Assembly: GCA_947243795.1 (NCBI GenBank) | Contig: OX365930.1 | Span: 124,001 to 188,000 of the forward strand | DNA from: Saccharomyces uvarum | Taxonomy: Eukaryota > Ascomycota > Saccharomycetes > Saccharomycetales > Saccharomycetaceae | Direction of reading: 5' to 3' | Length of the DNA: 64,000 bases | Shown here: piece after piece, positions 1 to 9,224 of the stretch | Layout of the letters: each line of letters opens with the position of its first letter | How positions within the stretch are numbered: the stretch's first letter is position 1 | Notes under the pieces: generated by a model | Told to the model about the DNA's origin: nothing | Database searches by the model: none | What the model saw: the letters and a program-made list of their open reading frames with translations, nothing else | Position numbers and translations under genes: made by a program

Positions 1-31
1 TGTTACTCTGGAAATATAATCGTAATAAAGA

Positions 32-105
32 GACTCCATGGCCAAGTTGGTTAAGGCGTGCGACTGTTAATCGCAAGATCGTGAGTTCAACCCTCACTGG
101 GGTCG
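32..105 (+). tRNA. tN(GUU): tRNA-Asn (anticodon GUU)
   Basis: This 74-base cloverleaf has a GACTCCA acceptor strand pairing with TGGGGTC, a D-arm containing the box A sequence TGGCCAAGTTGG, a GTT anticodon flanked by CGACT and AATCG, and a T-arm with GAGTTCAACCCTC. The first base is unpaired with no intron. A T-rich run starting about ten bases downstream (113 onward) is a plausible RNA polymerase III terminator. In S. cerevisiae the same tRNA sits left of SAT4, so the position is syntenic. Confidence 0.97.
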
Positions 106-796
106 TCTCTTTACTTTTTTTCTTTTCTTTTTTCCCCGGCGGAGAAAGAAATTTTTTTTCTCTCCGGGCGGTGGCAAAATCACCTCACACGTCATCGCAT
201 CAAATCAACATCGGCCTCCCCGTGCTAAATTGTTGACAGGCCTGACTTTCTGGTCATTCCATTCAGTTTCTGCTATATAATTAGTATGGTATTCAGAATA
301 TTTTAAAAGAAAGAAGAAGGAAAAAAAAATTACCAAGAACAAAAAATATTATCCCCAACATAAAGTCATCTCCCATTTTTTAGCAAAAGTTTATTAAAGC
401 CAGATATAGACCTTTACTTAGAGTTTTAAACTTACTATTTTTTTTTTTTATTTTTTGACGATTTCCTGTCGGTTTCGTTGTAACCTGTTGTGCTGTTGTC
501 ATTGTTGCTGGGTTGTTGTTTTTTTTATTTTGACACTGTCCAAGTATAATTTGGATTATCAAAGTTTTGTTTAATAAGCTGTTCCAGGCTCTTTAAACGT
601 TTCTAAGTTGCAAAATAAAAAGTGGAAAGTTCAAGGTAGCTTTCTAACGTTAGGTTTTCAACCTCTTTTTCGCTCTTCCTTTGAGTTTACCACTAGATAC
701 TATACTAGTAGTAAGTATTGTGACTACTAATCATTTTAGTCCATAAAAAAGAATTATTTGATTTTATTTTTTTTCCCTTATTACTCCCATAAAAAC
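106..796. other. Intergenic region, tRNA-Asn to SAT4
   Basis: This stretch holds the Pol III T-run after the tRNA, poly(A)/poly(T) tracts and the SAT4 promoter. A TATATAA element lies near 273-280. The only reading frame of any length is a lysine- and asparagine-rich antisense frame at 380-562 that has no domain and is explained by the T-rich sequence. I see no further gene. Confidence 0.7.
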
Positions 797-2638
797 ATGA
801 CTGATATGAGTGATAGTAGTTCTTCTATTCCTCAGCAAACTCCAAGGAAACATGCACTATCTTCTAAGGTTATGCAACTTTTTAGAAGTGGCTCAAAGTC
901 ATCCAGGCAAGTAAAGCCCTCATCGAACACTCAGCCGCCAAGTGTGAACACAAATGTTTCATCGGCGTCTAAATCAGCCAAGTTTGGTTTGCATACCCCG
1001 ACTTCTGCTACCACTAGAGTGGCTAATGCTGCTGCTAATGCTACTGCTAATGCTGTGAGTAAATCAGGAATATATATGCCCGAGTATTACCAATCCACAT
1101 CACCATCCCATTCTAGCTCGTCCGCATCATTGAATAATCAAATCGATATCAATACTTCTAAATCCTCATCTGCCACCTCTTTAACTTCATCAGTATCAGC
1201 CTTGTCATTATCACCCGCATTAGCCATAAATACTAGCTCCAAGAGCTTAAGCCCCAAATTTTCCCACCATAGTAATAGTAACGCTGTCAATACGCCTGCA
1301 CCTACGCCAACTGCTTCAAGTATTAATAGTAACGTTAATAAAATAACCAATACTAGTGCGCCTTTCTGTGGTAGATTTCTCGTGCATAAAGATGGTACTC
1401 ACAAACACTATTTGAAAAATGCCAAAAGACAAGAAAAGCTATCCACGATGATTAAAAATATGGTTGGTGCGAGCAAATTACGTGGCGAAGCGAAATCTGC
1501 CGTTCCTGATATAATAAAGGACCCAAGTACTTCTGTAAACTCCACCAAGAACCCACCTACATTATTTGCAGGTTTCATGAAACAGGTCGTAGATATGGAT
1601 GATAAATACCCAGAAGGCGCGCCTATAAGTGGCGCCTTCAATGGCTCTGAAAAGAACATGTACAAGTCAGGTCTAAACGAGTCAAGCGGAAAAGTGGCGC
1701 CCCCTTCATCCAATAATGCACCCGCTACCACACCAATCAAAAAAGATACACAATGTTTTGCTGAAAAATATGGTCGTTGCCAAGAAGTCCTTGGTAAAGG
1801 TGCGTTTGGTGTAGTGAGAATCTGTCAAAAGAAAAATGTTTCGTCACAAGATGGTAATAAAGGCGAAAAGCTTTACGCTGTAAAAGAATTCAAACGCAAG
1901 GCATCTGAGTCTGTGGAAAAATACTCCAAGAGATTGACCTCTGAGTTTTGTATTTCCTCGTCATTACATCACACAAATATTGTCACTACATTAGATCTTT
2001 TCCAGGATGCTAAGGGCGAGTATTGTGAAGTAATGGAATACTGCGCGGGCGGTGATCTGTTTACTTTGGTCATCGCCGCAGGAAAGTTAGAATACATGGA
2101 AGCTGATTGTTTTTTTAAACAACTAATAAGAGGTGTTGTCTATATGCACGAAATGGGTGTTTGCCACAGGGATTTGAAACCTGAAAATTTATTATTAACC
2201 CATGATGGTATGTTGAAAATAACGGATTTTGGTAACAGCGAATGTTTCAAGATGGCATGGGAAAAAAACATCCATTTAAGTGGAGGCGTTTGCGGTTCAT
2301 CTCCATACATTGCCCCTGAAGAATATATCAAAGCTGAATTCGATCCAAGACCCGTGGATATATGGGCATGTGGTGTCATCTATATGGCAATGAGAACCGG
2401 CAGACAATTATGGAGTTCTGCCGAAAAGGATGACCCATTTTATCTGAATTACTTAAAGGGACGTAAGGAAAAGGGTGGTTATGAACCGATTGAAAGTTTG
2501 AAAAGAGCCAGATGTAGGAATGTAATATACTCGATGTTAGATCCTGTTCCCTATAGACGGATCAATGGGAAACAAATTCTGAACAGTGAATGGGGCAGAG
2601 AAATAAAATGCTGTCATAATGGACACGCGTTGAAATAA
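797..2638 (+). CDS. SAT4: Ser/Thr protein kinase Sat4 (Hal4), salt tolerance
   Basis: Sat4 is a kinase of the yeast-specific Npr1/Hal5 family that, with Hal5, stabilises the Trk1-Trk2 potassium transporters and other plasma-membrane permeases. The protein is 613 residues. Residues 1-300 are Ser/Thr/Asn/Ala-rich and probably disordered. The kinase domain follows, with GKGAFGVV near 332, the YAVKEF lysine near 360, HRDLKPEN near 456, DFG near 477 and IAPEEY near 505. I chose the ATG at 797 (MTDMSDS) because S. cerevisiae Sat4 begins at the matching position (MTGMND). An in-frame ATG at 758 would add 13 residues and looks like upstream sequence. A short Ala/Asn repeat near residues 76-86 is not in the S. 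cerevisiae protein as I remember it. Confidence 0.96.
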   Translation: MTDMSDSSSSIPQQTPRKHALSSKVMQLFRSGSKSSRQVKPSSNTQPPSVNTNVSSASKSAKFGLHTPTSATTRVANAAANATANAVSKSGIYMPEYYQSTSPSHSSSSASLNNQIDINTSKSSSATSLTSSVSALSLSPALAINTSSKSLSPKFSHHSNSNAVNTPAPTPTASSINSNVNKITNTSAPFCGRFLVHKDGTHKHYLKNAKRQEKLSTMIKNMVGASKLRGEAKSAVPDIIKDPSTSVNSTKNPPTLFAGFMKQVVDMDDKYPEGAPISGAFNGSEKNMYKSGLNESSGKVAPPSSNNAPATTPIKKDTQCFAEKYGRCQEVLGKGAFGVVRICQKKNVSSQDGNKGEKLYAVKEFKRKASESVEKYSKRLTSEFCISSSLHHTNIVTTLDLFQDAKGEYCEVMEYCAGGDLFTLVIAAGKLEYMEADCFFKQLIRGVVYMHEMGVCHRDLKPENLLLTHDGMLKITDFGNSECFKMAWEKNIHLSGGVCGSSPYIAPEEYIKAEFDPRPVDIWACGVIYMAMRTGRQLWSSAEKDDPFYLNYLKGRKEKGGYEPIESLKRARCRNVIYSMLDPVPYRRINGKQILNSEWGREIKCCHNGHALK

Positions 2639-3077
2639 ATCCTCTTCAAAATTACTCATTCTTCTATTTCCCTTTCATTGATTACACAAAGATGTTCTTA
2701 TTTAATGTTGATGTCAGGTCTCATCATTTGTATTTTCCCCCTTTTATTTTCTTATTTTGGTTGATTGCGGAACATCTAAATTTTGGTAAATACCACTAAT
2801 TGAAAAAAAGAATTGTAACCTTATTTAAAAAAAATAATACATAACAATAAAAAAATAAAAAAAAATAGATAATGATTTTGTAACCTATTGCTAGATTTCT
2901 TCTACTTTTTTTATTCTTGCATGAGAGAAACATAAGCTTCTGATCTTTATTGCTGTTTGTTTTATCCTTAGAAAACTGGCTAATTAACTAGACAAAGAAA
3001 ATGTTGAATGTAAAGCTATTTATGTCTTTTATTCAAAAAGAAAAAAGAGGTGAATAAGACGAACGGACAGCGCAAAT
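2639..3077. other. Convergent 3' regions of SAT4 and RVS161
   Basis: This is an AT-rich spacer between two converging genes. The A-rich stretch at about 2812-2870 and the TTTTATTC-type sequences are typical yeast polyadenylation context. I see no reading frame or RNA gene. Confidence 0.7.
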
Positions 3078-3875
3078 TCATTTTATTCCGAGAGCACAGA
3101 TATCTAGGCTTGTCATTTGTCCCAATAGCTCTTCAATTTTAGTATCTAATAACCCATTAGCATAATCGTCTCTTGACTGTTGATCTAAATATTGTTGAAT
3201 TTGTGCTAAACGAGTATAACCATCGGTGCAAAATCTCAATTGAATCTTAATCAAAGCTTCAAAACTTGGGTCGAAATAAGGTACTCTCAATGAAACTAAT
3301 TGTGGTAGTTCGGTCTTCAATTGGTTATTTAGATTTTCATAAATATCTTTCGCTAAACTCAATTCCTTCTCAGCTCTTGGTAACTTGGAAGCATCTTTAG
3401 CAGGCTTGTCCACTAATCTACGAACTTTTGCCTTCGCAGCATCGAAATCTTGCTTCTTGTGATCTCTCTTTTTTATAGCCTCCTCAATTTCCTTGAAATA
3501 TGTTGAGAACTTTGTTATTGGGTCCAGCACAGTCTCTCTTAAGGGTCCGTCCAACTGCTTCACTGTTTCACTGTCAAAGTCTTGAACACATTGCAAATAA
3601 TAGTTACCAACGTTGTAGCCACCACCAGCAACATACTTTGAATCATCGTAAAGGTTAGAGATGACTTCAGCGATAGTGGTCTGCGATGCCGTCACAGCTC
3701 TTAAAGAGTCCAAGAAGCCCTTGGCTTCCTTTTGTAACGATTCACCGGCCCTTTGAAGGACCTTATAACGACGTTCTTCTATGTCATACTCTTTATCAAT
3801 GGTCTTGTCAACGTTCTTTATGATCACACTATGGCCAGCCCTGTTGATAGCCTTTTTGAAACCTTCCCAACTCAT
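3078..3875 (-). CDS. RVS161: Amphiphysin-like BAR protein Rvs161
   Basis: Rvs161 forms an obligate heterodimer with Rvs167 that binds curved membrane at endocytic sites and drives vesicle scission; it also acts in cell fusion. The 265-residue protein is the family's usual length and is essentially one N-BAR domain. The N-terminus (MSWEGFKKAINRAG) can form an amphipathic helix, and long charged helices run through residues 25-240. There is no SH3 domain, as expected for Rvs161 and unlike Rvs167. The reading frame is complete and lies convergent to SAT4. The next gene on this strand, ADY2, is 730 bp upstream. Confidence 0.98.
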   Translation of the reverse strand: MSWEGFKKAINRAGHSVIIKNVDKTIDKEYDIEERRYKVLQRAGESLQKEAKGFLDSLRAVTASQTTIAEVISNLYDDSKYVAGGGYNVGNYYLQCVQDFDSETVKQLDGPLRETVLDPITKFSTYFKEIEEAIKKRDHKKQDFDAAKAKVRRLVDKPAKDASKLPRAEKELSLAKDIYENLNNQLKTELPQLVSLRVPYFDPSFEALIKIQLRFCTDGYTRLAQIQQYLDQQSRDDYANGLLDTKIEELLGQMTSLDICALGIK

Positions 3876-4605
3876 TTTTTTTTCTCGATCGTTGCTCTTG
3901 TATTGTTGTAATTGAAGCTTGTGTAATTGTCCAAATCGAACTGTTCTCTTTTCTTCTTCTTATTTCAACTTGTTCTTCTCTCTCTCTCTTGTATTTCGGA
4001 TTTTCATAGTCGTTAAAAATCCGCGCATTTGAACAGCCCCTGCTGTGCCAACCAACAAAAAAAGAAAAAATTACATAACCGTTAAAGAGACGTTTCATGT
4101 TTGTTACAAATAAATGAAGAACAAGAAGAACAAGAAGAAGAAGCGTGTAGTTGAAGATCAGTAGAAGTCTGGTTTTCTTGGTCTTAATTATATGGTACAA
4201 ACTGTATTTTATAATTTAAATTAGTGCTAGGAGAGCCCAAATAAATTTGGGTGAAAAACAATAGGCAGGAATTGGCTATACGATCAAAGTGTTTCGAGCG
4301 TAGGTGTATCTGCATAATGTCTCTGAAATAGCACTGTTTCTCTGTAATTTGATGAAAATATATAGTGACATTTATGTTTTGTTGACATCTTTTTTTTATG
4401 TTTAGCTTGGGAAACCTACAAAGAGAGAAAAAGAGGCACAGCTATTGTAAATGAGAAAATATAATATATTAATTCTATTTGGATATAGAAGAACACTATT
4501 AGTTGTTGTAGTTATATAAGGTCATAAAGTTGATTATAATAATTAAAAGATCGTAAAAACTAGTCTTAATTTTTTTTTTGGGTTTTTGTAATTAGGTCAT
4601 TTTTT
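3876..4605. other. RVS161 promoter and ADY2 3' region
   Basis: The stretch carries the RVS161 promoter, including GAA-rich tracts near 4111-4142 and a CT-rich tract near 3950-3990. It also holds the T-rich 3' end of ADY2. A frame of 123 codons on the minus strand (3829-4200) is low-complexity and overlaps the RVS161 start, so I do not call it. Two replication-origin consensus matches are listed separately. Confidence 0.65.
4370..4404 (+). other. Putative replication origin core: two perfect ACS matches (ARS309 position)
   Basis: ATTTATGTTTT at 4370-4380 and TTTTATGTTTA at 4394-4404 both match the 11-base ARS consensus WTTTAYRTTTW without a mismatch and in the same orientation, 24 bases apart. 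The surrounding DNA is AT-rich. In S. cerevisiae the origin ARS309 is, as I recall, in this same RVS161-ADY2 gap. Matches to the consensus are common, so the location is the stronger argument. Confidence 0.5.
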
Positions 4606-5457
4606 TTAGAATATCACCCTTTCAGTGGATGGCAATGGAATTGGGCGAGCTAATAAATATGAGTTTTGCTTTGTAGCCACACCCGCATATGCATTATACC
4701 AAGCGATGAAGGCGACGATTACTCCAAGCACACCGCCGGCTCTTGTTACACCGACTTTACCAACAAAGTGACCAATAGACAGCAGCAAAAAGGTAATTGC
4801 CAATAAGAAGAACAACGCAAAGAACATAATAGTGGATTTCATAGTACAGACAGCTAAGCCAAAAGTGAAAATAGTCCATCCCAGTAAATAAAATCCCAAA
4901 GCATTATTCAAGTCATCAGCACTATCTTTATAAGCGTCCAGGATACCAAACCAAGGGATGTAAATAGCAGCAAAACTTAACCAGAACCCGCCAAAGGAAC
5001 ATAGCGCGGTACCACCAAAAGTGTTCTCCAAGGCGATTTCCCAAATACCAGCAATCAGTTGCACTAGACCACCATAAAACATGGCAAGACCAACGACAAC
5101 GTTGGGGACAGTGATACCTTGAGCTCTTGCGTTGAACATAGATAGCACAAACGTAGTCAAAGCGAACGCAGAAAGACCCAAGGGAGCAGGATTGGCAAAT
5201 TTATGAACTGAAGGAGGGGCCAAACCTGGATTCAAAGTACCACCAAACGCTTCAAACAGGTCACTTTTCAAAAACTTTTGGCGCCCAATATAGATATATT
5301 CGTTATCGTCACCCCCTGTGTAAATCTTGCCCAGCGAATCGTGGGATGGACGTTCATCCTCCACGGCTTCAGGCGCACCTTCTTCGTGAGAGCTGTAAAG
5401 CCCGGCTGGAGCATTTTCCAAATCGGTATTTCCGCTCATTTGTTCCTTGTCCGACAT
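4606..5457 (-). CDS. ADY2: Acetate/ammonium transporter Ady2 (Ato1)
   Basis: Ady2/Ato1 is the main plasma-membrane acetate carrier, also proposed to export ammonium, and is needed for normal spore formation. The 283-residue protein belongs to the GPR1/FUN34/yaaH family. The signature NPAPLGL lies at residues 89-95, just before the first of six predicted membrane helices. The N-terminal 85 residues are acidic and cytosolic. The ATG at 5457 begins MSDKEQ, as in S. cerevisiae. The upstream region contains sites expected for control by Ume6, Cat8/Sip4 and Mig1 (listed separately), in keeping with the known repression of this gene by glucose. Confidence 0.97.
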   Translation of the reverse strand: MSDKEQMSGNTDLENAPAGLYSSHEEGAPEAVEDERPSHDSLGKIYTGGDDNEYIYIGRQKFLKSDLFEAFGGTLNPGLAPPSVHKFANPAPLGLSAFALTTFVLSMFNARAQGITVPNVVVGLAMFYGGLVQLIAGIWEIALENTFGGTALCSFGGFWLSFAAIYIPWFGILDAYKDSADDLNNALGFYLLGWTIFTFGLAVCTMKSTIMFFALFFLLAITFLLLSIGHFVGKVGVTRAGGVLGVIVAFIAWYNAYAGVATKQNSYLLARPIPLPSTERVIF

Positions 5458-5670
5458 ACTGTTTATTGTGTATGAATGATTTTGTGGATGTTTCGTTATA
5501 TGTATGTAGCTGTAGACGATTTGCTTTTTCCTTGCAAACAGCTGTTGTGTGTTGTATTGTATACTTACTGCAGAAGAGACGCAAAAGAGAGATATCTATC
5601 CAGCGTTCAAGAAATACGTTCCTCCACAGCGGCTTTATATACTTACGGCTTGCAGTCGCAAAACGCGTCT

Positions 5671-5680
5671 TAGCCGCCCA
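5671..5680 (+). promoter_or_regulatory. URS1 (Ume6) site 1 of ADY2
   Basis: TAGCCGCCCA matches the URS1 consensus TAGCCGCCSA. It lies 214 bases upstream of the ADY2 ATG. Ume6 represses early meiotic and many carbon-regulated genes in vegetative cells. Confidence 0.6.
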
Positions 5681-5763
5681 ACTCCAATACTCCGCAGCAA
5701 CAGAATAGACTGCAACTACCGTTGTCTTTCTCCAATCTTTGCTACCCCAACAAAATACACAAT

Positions 5764-5773
5764 TAGCCGCCCA
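5764..5773 (+). promoter_or_regulatory. URS1 (Ume6) site 2 of ADY2
   Basis: This is a second perfect TAGCCGCCCA, 93 bases from the first and in the same orientation. CAGTCGCAAA occurs beside both copies (5652 and 5772), so the two may derive from a short duplication. Confidence 0.6.
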
Positions 5774-5948
5774 GTCGCAAAGTTGGCAGACGAGTTCGTT
5801 TGCAGTTTCCGCTGCAGATGACGCTCCACCCCGCCCCTTTTTTTGCAGTCACGCCTCAAGGACCCCTCCGGTTTTCCAACACGCGGCTGCACAGACTCGT
5901 GCGTAGTGCAGGGACTCGAACTCAGCCACACGTGCATCCGCGGCACTC

Positions 5949-5959
5949 CGGATCAATGG
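5949..5959 (-). promoter_or_regulatory. Carbon source-responsive element (Cat8/Sip4)
   Basis: CGGATCAATGG is the complement of CCATTGATCCG and matches the CSRE consensus CCRTTSRNCCG. It lies about 490 bases upstream of ADY2, a gene known to be activated by Cat8 on non-fermentable carbon. Confidence 0.6.
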
Positions 5960-6000
5960 CACCGAGCCCTTTCCCGTGGACCCTCCGAGAATAGAGCAGT

Positions 6001-6012
6001 AAAATTGCGGGG
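6001..6012 (+). promoter_or_regulatory. Mig1-type site upstream of ADY2
   Basis: AAAATTGCGGGG fits the Mig1 pattern of a GGGG core preceded by an AT-rich box (WWWWWNSYGGGG). It is about 545 bases upstream of the ADY2 start and just beyond the ADP1 stop, so ADY2 is the likely target. Confidence 0.4.
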
Positions 6013-6062
6013 CTAACCATTATTACAGTATTATGTAAAAGACGGAACTACACAATGCTTAT

Positions 6063-9000
6063 CTATTTTTGTTCCACGACTATCCATTTAAGGGCCAAAT
6101 ACCCCGTTATTAGAAACACAACGTTGAACACAGCCAGGATCTTGATGTCAAAGACCAGGTTTTGGACGACAAATCCGAAGGTGGTTAGGATAGTGGCGCC
6201 GGGAACTTCGATGTTCAAGCCGTACTTCCTCTCCTTTAACATCAATGTCTTGACTTCGTTGATCAATAAGGATTCGTAGGCGTAGTAAAACACGGAAAAG
6301 TTTTTTAGGTACTTGAATGCCACATTGGTAATGTTACTGGTGTTGATAAATAGTCCGCTAAATAGTAGTGAGCCCAAGAGCACCAATACACTTAGTATGA
6401 TGGAATTGTTCAAGTCTTCGAAGATTATTCCGATGGTCAAGATCTCCAGTGATATTCCCAAGTTGAACAATATAAGTATCCCGATACACTTGAAAAAGGC
6501 GTTGTCTTTCATGTTGAGACCCGTCATCGGATACACAATTAACGATAATAGTATGGGTGGCACCACTCGTAGTGGCACCACTTCACTTATTATCTTACTA
6601 ATGTAGTATGCAAATGGCGAATAGTAATTATTAGATCTTTCCTTGATGAAAATAATTCTCTCCAGGGCAAACGAGCTCAGGCCCGTAAATGTAACAAATC
6701 CAAAGTAGGTCAATATGAAGAAGAACAACCCCATTCTATTTTGGAAACCACTGATATCGTTAGAGACGTTGTAGTATAATGTCCCCAAGAACAAACTTAG
6801 TAGAATTGTCAAGACGTAGTTCCCTAATAGAAGCTTAGGATTCCTATACATATTTTTGAAACTCCTTGAATTTAATATCGATAACTGTTGTAAGAAACCG
6901 GCGGAATCTTGACCTGTGGGCAAATCTCCGTTCAGAACGTTGCTGTTTTCGTCGGCTTCACTCATAACATCTTCAATCTCTTGTGAAAGCTCGGCAAAAT
7001 AAACGCTATCTTTGTATTTATCGTGTAATATTTTGGTATTCAAATCGATCTCGGTGGTGCCTCGCGTTCCGTCGGTTCCCTCTTCATCCTCTCTCAACAA
7101 TGTTCTGATTTCATCTCTATGGGCTGCGAGATGAGCCCATTCTCTCTGTGTGGTACCGTCACTGGTAGTTAATGTTGGTTGATGAATGATATTATCATTA
7201 TCATTATCATTATCATCATCGTTAGCATCCGTACCGGCTTCTAAATCCGAGATATTTCGTATTCTTCTTCTCTTCCCCTGGGGAGTGGTCTCAAAAGTAA
7301 TATCGATCAGATAATCCGCGATGTTGTAGTTATCAGGACAAGCGTATCCTTCATTTCTCAAGAATTCTGAGACTTTCTTAGAATTTCCTGAGTATACCAT
7401 TTCACCTTTACTTAATAAAACCAATTTGTCAAATAAATAAAATATGTTTGATCTTGGCTGATGAATGGATAACACCAAAGTTCTGTTATAGTCACTGGAT
7501 AGTCTCACTAGGCATTCGATAACATTATTAGCGTTACTAGCATCTAAGCCGGACGTAGGTTCATCCAAGAATAATACCAATGGAGACGTCACCAGTTCAC
7601 ATGCAATGGAAACACGACGTTTCTCACCACCACTAATACCACGGTCAAGTTCATTACCGATAATACGGTCTTTGATATCGATGATTCTTAGTTCTTCCAA
7701 CACTTTATAAACACGCGCCTTCTTGGCCTCAAAGGATAGAACTTTGGGCAACCTCAATAATGCACTATTCAAGACAGTTTCATAGACAGTTAGTGTAGGT
7801 AATAAGAAATCGTCTTGGTCCACGAATCCCGCTATCTTAGAGAAGGCTTTACGGTCCATACTAGTACCATTAACTTTGATGCTACCAGAAACACGGCCCG
7901 TCTTCCTTTTCATTGCTAGAATATCCAACAACGTTGTTTTACCTGCACCGGACCCGCCCATAATAGCTAAAATTTGGCCTGGCCTAACGATACCACTGAT
8001 TTCATTCAGTACGGTTTCTTCAACGCCATTGGAATTTATCGAGGGTACACTGTATGTGATGTTTTCAAAACTTAATGTTGCCAATGTGTCATCCTCATTT
8101 TGCAAGAAATTATTTATTGCATCTTCATCTGGCAAACGAATGGGGGCCTTCGAAGATCCCGCCCCGTTTCTAAATAATGGTGATTTGGAGATGTAGAAGG
8201 TAGCAAATGTGAAGAGTGCTAGAACCATCACAGCAGTCAAAGCCAGTATCAACCTTCCCTGCCATGACACTGCTGGGTCTTTTGAAGGAGATTTATAACC
8301 TGGAATCTCACTGTAATGAACACATTCACCAGATTCACATTTCAAAGTGATGTAGGGGTCACCAAAAATAGTCAAGATCAAGTCATTCATGGAAGGCTCG
8401 CTGAATTTACACTGTCTTGTTTCCAAATCACAACTGAAATCCCCCGGGCCTCTTATAGTTTCCGTTAGAAATTCGGAGATATCAATAGACCCTTTAGCAC
8501 CACACAACATTGTGTCGGGAATACATTTACATTGAACTTCACTACATTTATAATGAGAGGTATTGTGGTCCAAGTCGTACTCAAAAGCACAATCATTCAA
8601 TCCACAGTAGAAACTTTCTAATTGATCTATCCAAAACTGAAAATTACATTCCTGATTGGGTTTATCACAAGCAAATGTAATTTGTGGTATTTTGCCGTTT
8701 AAAATTTGTAGGATTTTCTCATTGGTCACATCACATCCTGAAAAGACTTTGTTTATGATCATACCGTTCTTGTAACATGTCCCCTTGATACTGGAATCGG
8801 GCATGAATGCATCACAAACAAAATCGTCTTCGCAAACGTCACAATTGATTCCACCCCACCCATCGTCACAATGACAGGTGTCATTCTGCGCTCTTACAGG
8901 ACGATCCTTATTACCGCTCTCATCTGGCGAGAGACCACCACACAGGGGCAGAGAACAATCATCGCCTGCAAACCCTTCTATACATTCACATCGGCCAGTG

Positions 9001-9224
9001 TATGAATCACATTCAGAAAACTGTTTACACTGGAAAATTGGCAGCATACAGTTGAAACATGGCGGGCACGTATCATTGCCGTTATCTGATGTTGAGGGGT
9101 GCGATCCTTCAGGTATAGTGTCTTTAAAGAACGGGGACTCTTCCTGTTTTGCGAGTGAAACGGAGCTGCATAATAACAGGAACGATATTAGGGTATAATA
9201 GATATAATGTCGATAACTTTTCAT
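6063..9224 (-). CDS. ADP1: ABCG-family half/full-size transporter Adp1 with EGF-like ectodomain
   Basis: Adp1 is a putative ATP-binding cassette transporter of the ABCG (White/PDR) type; its substrate is not established. The 1053-residue protein starts with a signal peptide (residues 1-25). A cysteine-rich lumenal part with EGF-like spacing (about 50-290) and one membrane helix (about 322-345) follow. Next is a nucleotide-binding domain with Walker A GGSGAGKTT near 423, the signature ISGGEKRR near 528 and Walker B LFLDEPTSGLD near 546. A C-terminal ABC2-type membrane domain spans about 780-1050. An acidic linker near 680 is encoded by an ATT/ATC trinucleotide tract. It diverges from PGK1. Two CACGTG boxes lie upstream, at 9254 and 9542. 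Confidence 0.96.
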   Translation of the reverse strand: MKSYRHYIYYTLISFLLLCSSVSLAKQEESPFFKDTIPEGSHPSTSDNGNDTCPPCFNCMLPIFQCKQFSECDSYTGRCECIEGFAGDDCSLPLCGGLSPDESGNKDRPVRAQNDTCHCDDGWGGINCDVCEDDFVCDAFMPDSSIKGTCYKNGMIINKVFSGCDVTNEKILQILNGKIPQITFACDKPNQECNFQFWIDQLESFYCGLNDCAFEYDLDHNTSHYKCSEVQCKCIPDTMLCGAKGSIDISEFLTETIRGPGDFSCDLETRQCKFSEPSMNDLILTIFGDPYITLKCESGECVHYSEIPGYKSPSKDPAVSWQGRLILALTAVMVLALFTFATFYISKSPLFRNGAGSSKAPIRLPDEDAINNFLQNEDDTLATLSFENITYSVPSINSNGVEETVLNEISGIVRPGQILAIMGGSGAGKTTLLDILAMKRKTGRVSGSIKVNGTSMDRKAFSKIAGFVDQDDFLLPTLTVYETVLNSALLRLPKVLSFEAKKARVYKVLEELRIIDIKDRIIGNELDRGISGGEKRRVSIACELVTSPLVLFLDEPTSGLDASNANNVIECLVRLSSDYNRTLVLSIHQPRSNIFYLFDKLVLLSKGEMVYSGNSKKVSEFLRNEGYACPDNYNIADYLIDITFETTPQGKRRRIRNISDLEAGTDANDDDNDNDNDNIIHQPTLTTSDGTTQREWAHLAAHRDEIRTLLREDEEGTDGTRGTTEIDLNTKILHDKYKDSVYFAELSQEIEDVMSEADENSNVLNGDLPTGQDSAGFLQQLSILNSRSFKNMYRNPKLLLGNYVLTILLSLFLGTLYYNVSNDISGFQNRMGLFFFILTYFGFVTFTGLSSFALERIIFIKERSNNYYSPFAYYISKIISEVVPLRVVPPILLSLIVYPMTGLNMKDNAFFKCIGILILFNLGISLEILTIGIIFEDLNNSIILSVLVLLGSLLFSGLFINTSNITNVAFKYLKNFSVFYYAYESLLINEVKTLMLKERKYGLNIEVPGATILTTFGFVVQNLVFDIKILAVFNVVFLITGYLALKWIVVEQK

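Larger units (their letters stand above)
5458..6062. other. ADY2 promoter / ADP1 3' intergenic region
   Basis: This 605-base region is unusually GC-rich for a yeast intergenic region between about 5650 and 5990. It carries two URS1 matches, one CSRE, one Mig1-type site and one CACGTG at 5929-5934. The many short overlapping frames here result from the low stop-codon density of GC-rich DNA, and none shows a domain. Confidence 0.65.

Noticed and set aside
758-796. Thirteen extra N-terminal residues for Sat4 (ATG at 758)
   Set aside because: The extension is Phe-rich, from T-rich 5' UTR, and absent from the S. cerevisiae protein.
3829-4200. 123-codon minus-strand frame upstream of RVS161
   Set aside because: It overlaps the RVS161 start and consists of low-complexity Glu/Arg/Lys codons from the GAA/CT tract.
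5278-5994. Cluster of overlapping frames of 60-120 codons across the ADY2 5' end and promoter
   Set aside because: GC-rich promoter DNA has few stops; the frames overlap on both strands, share no domain and some cover the ADY2 start.
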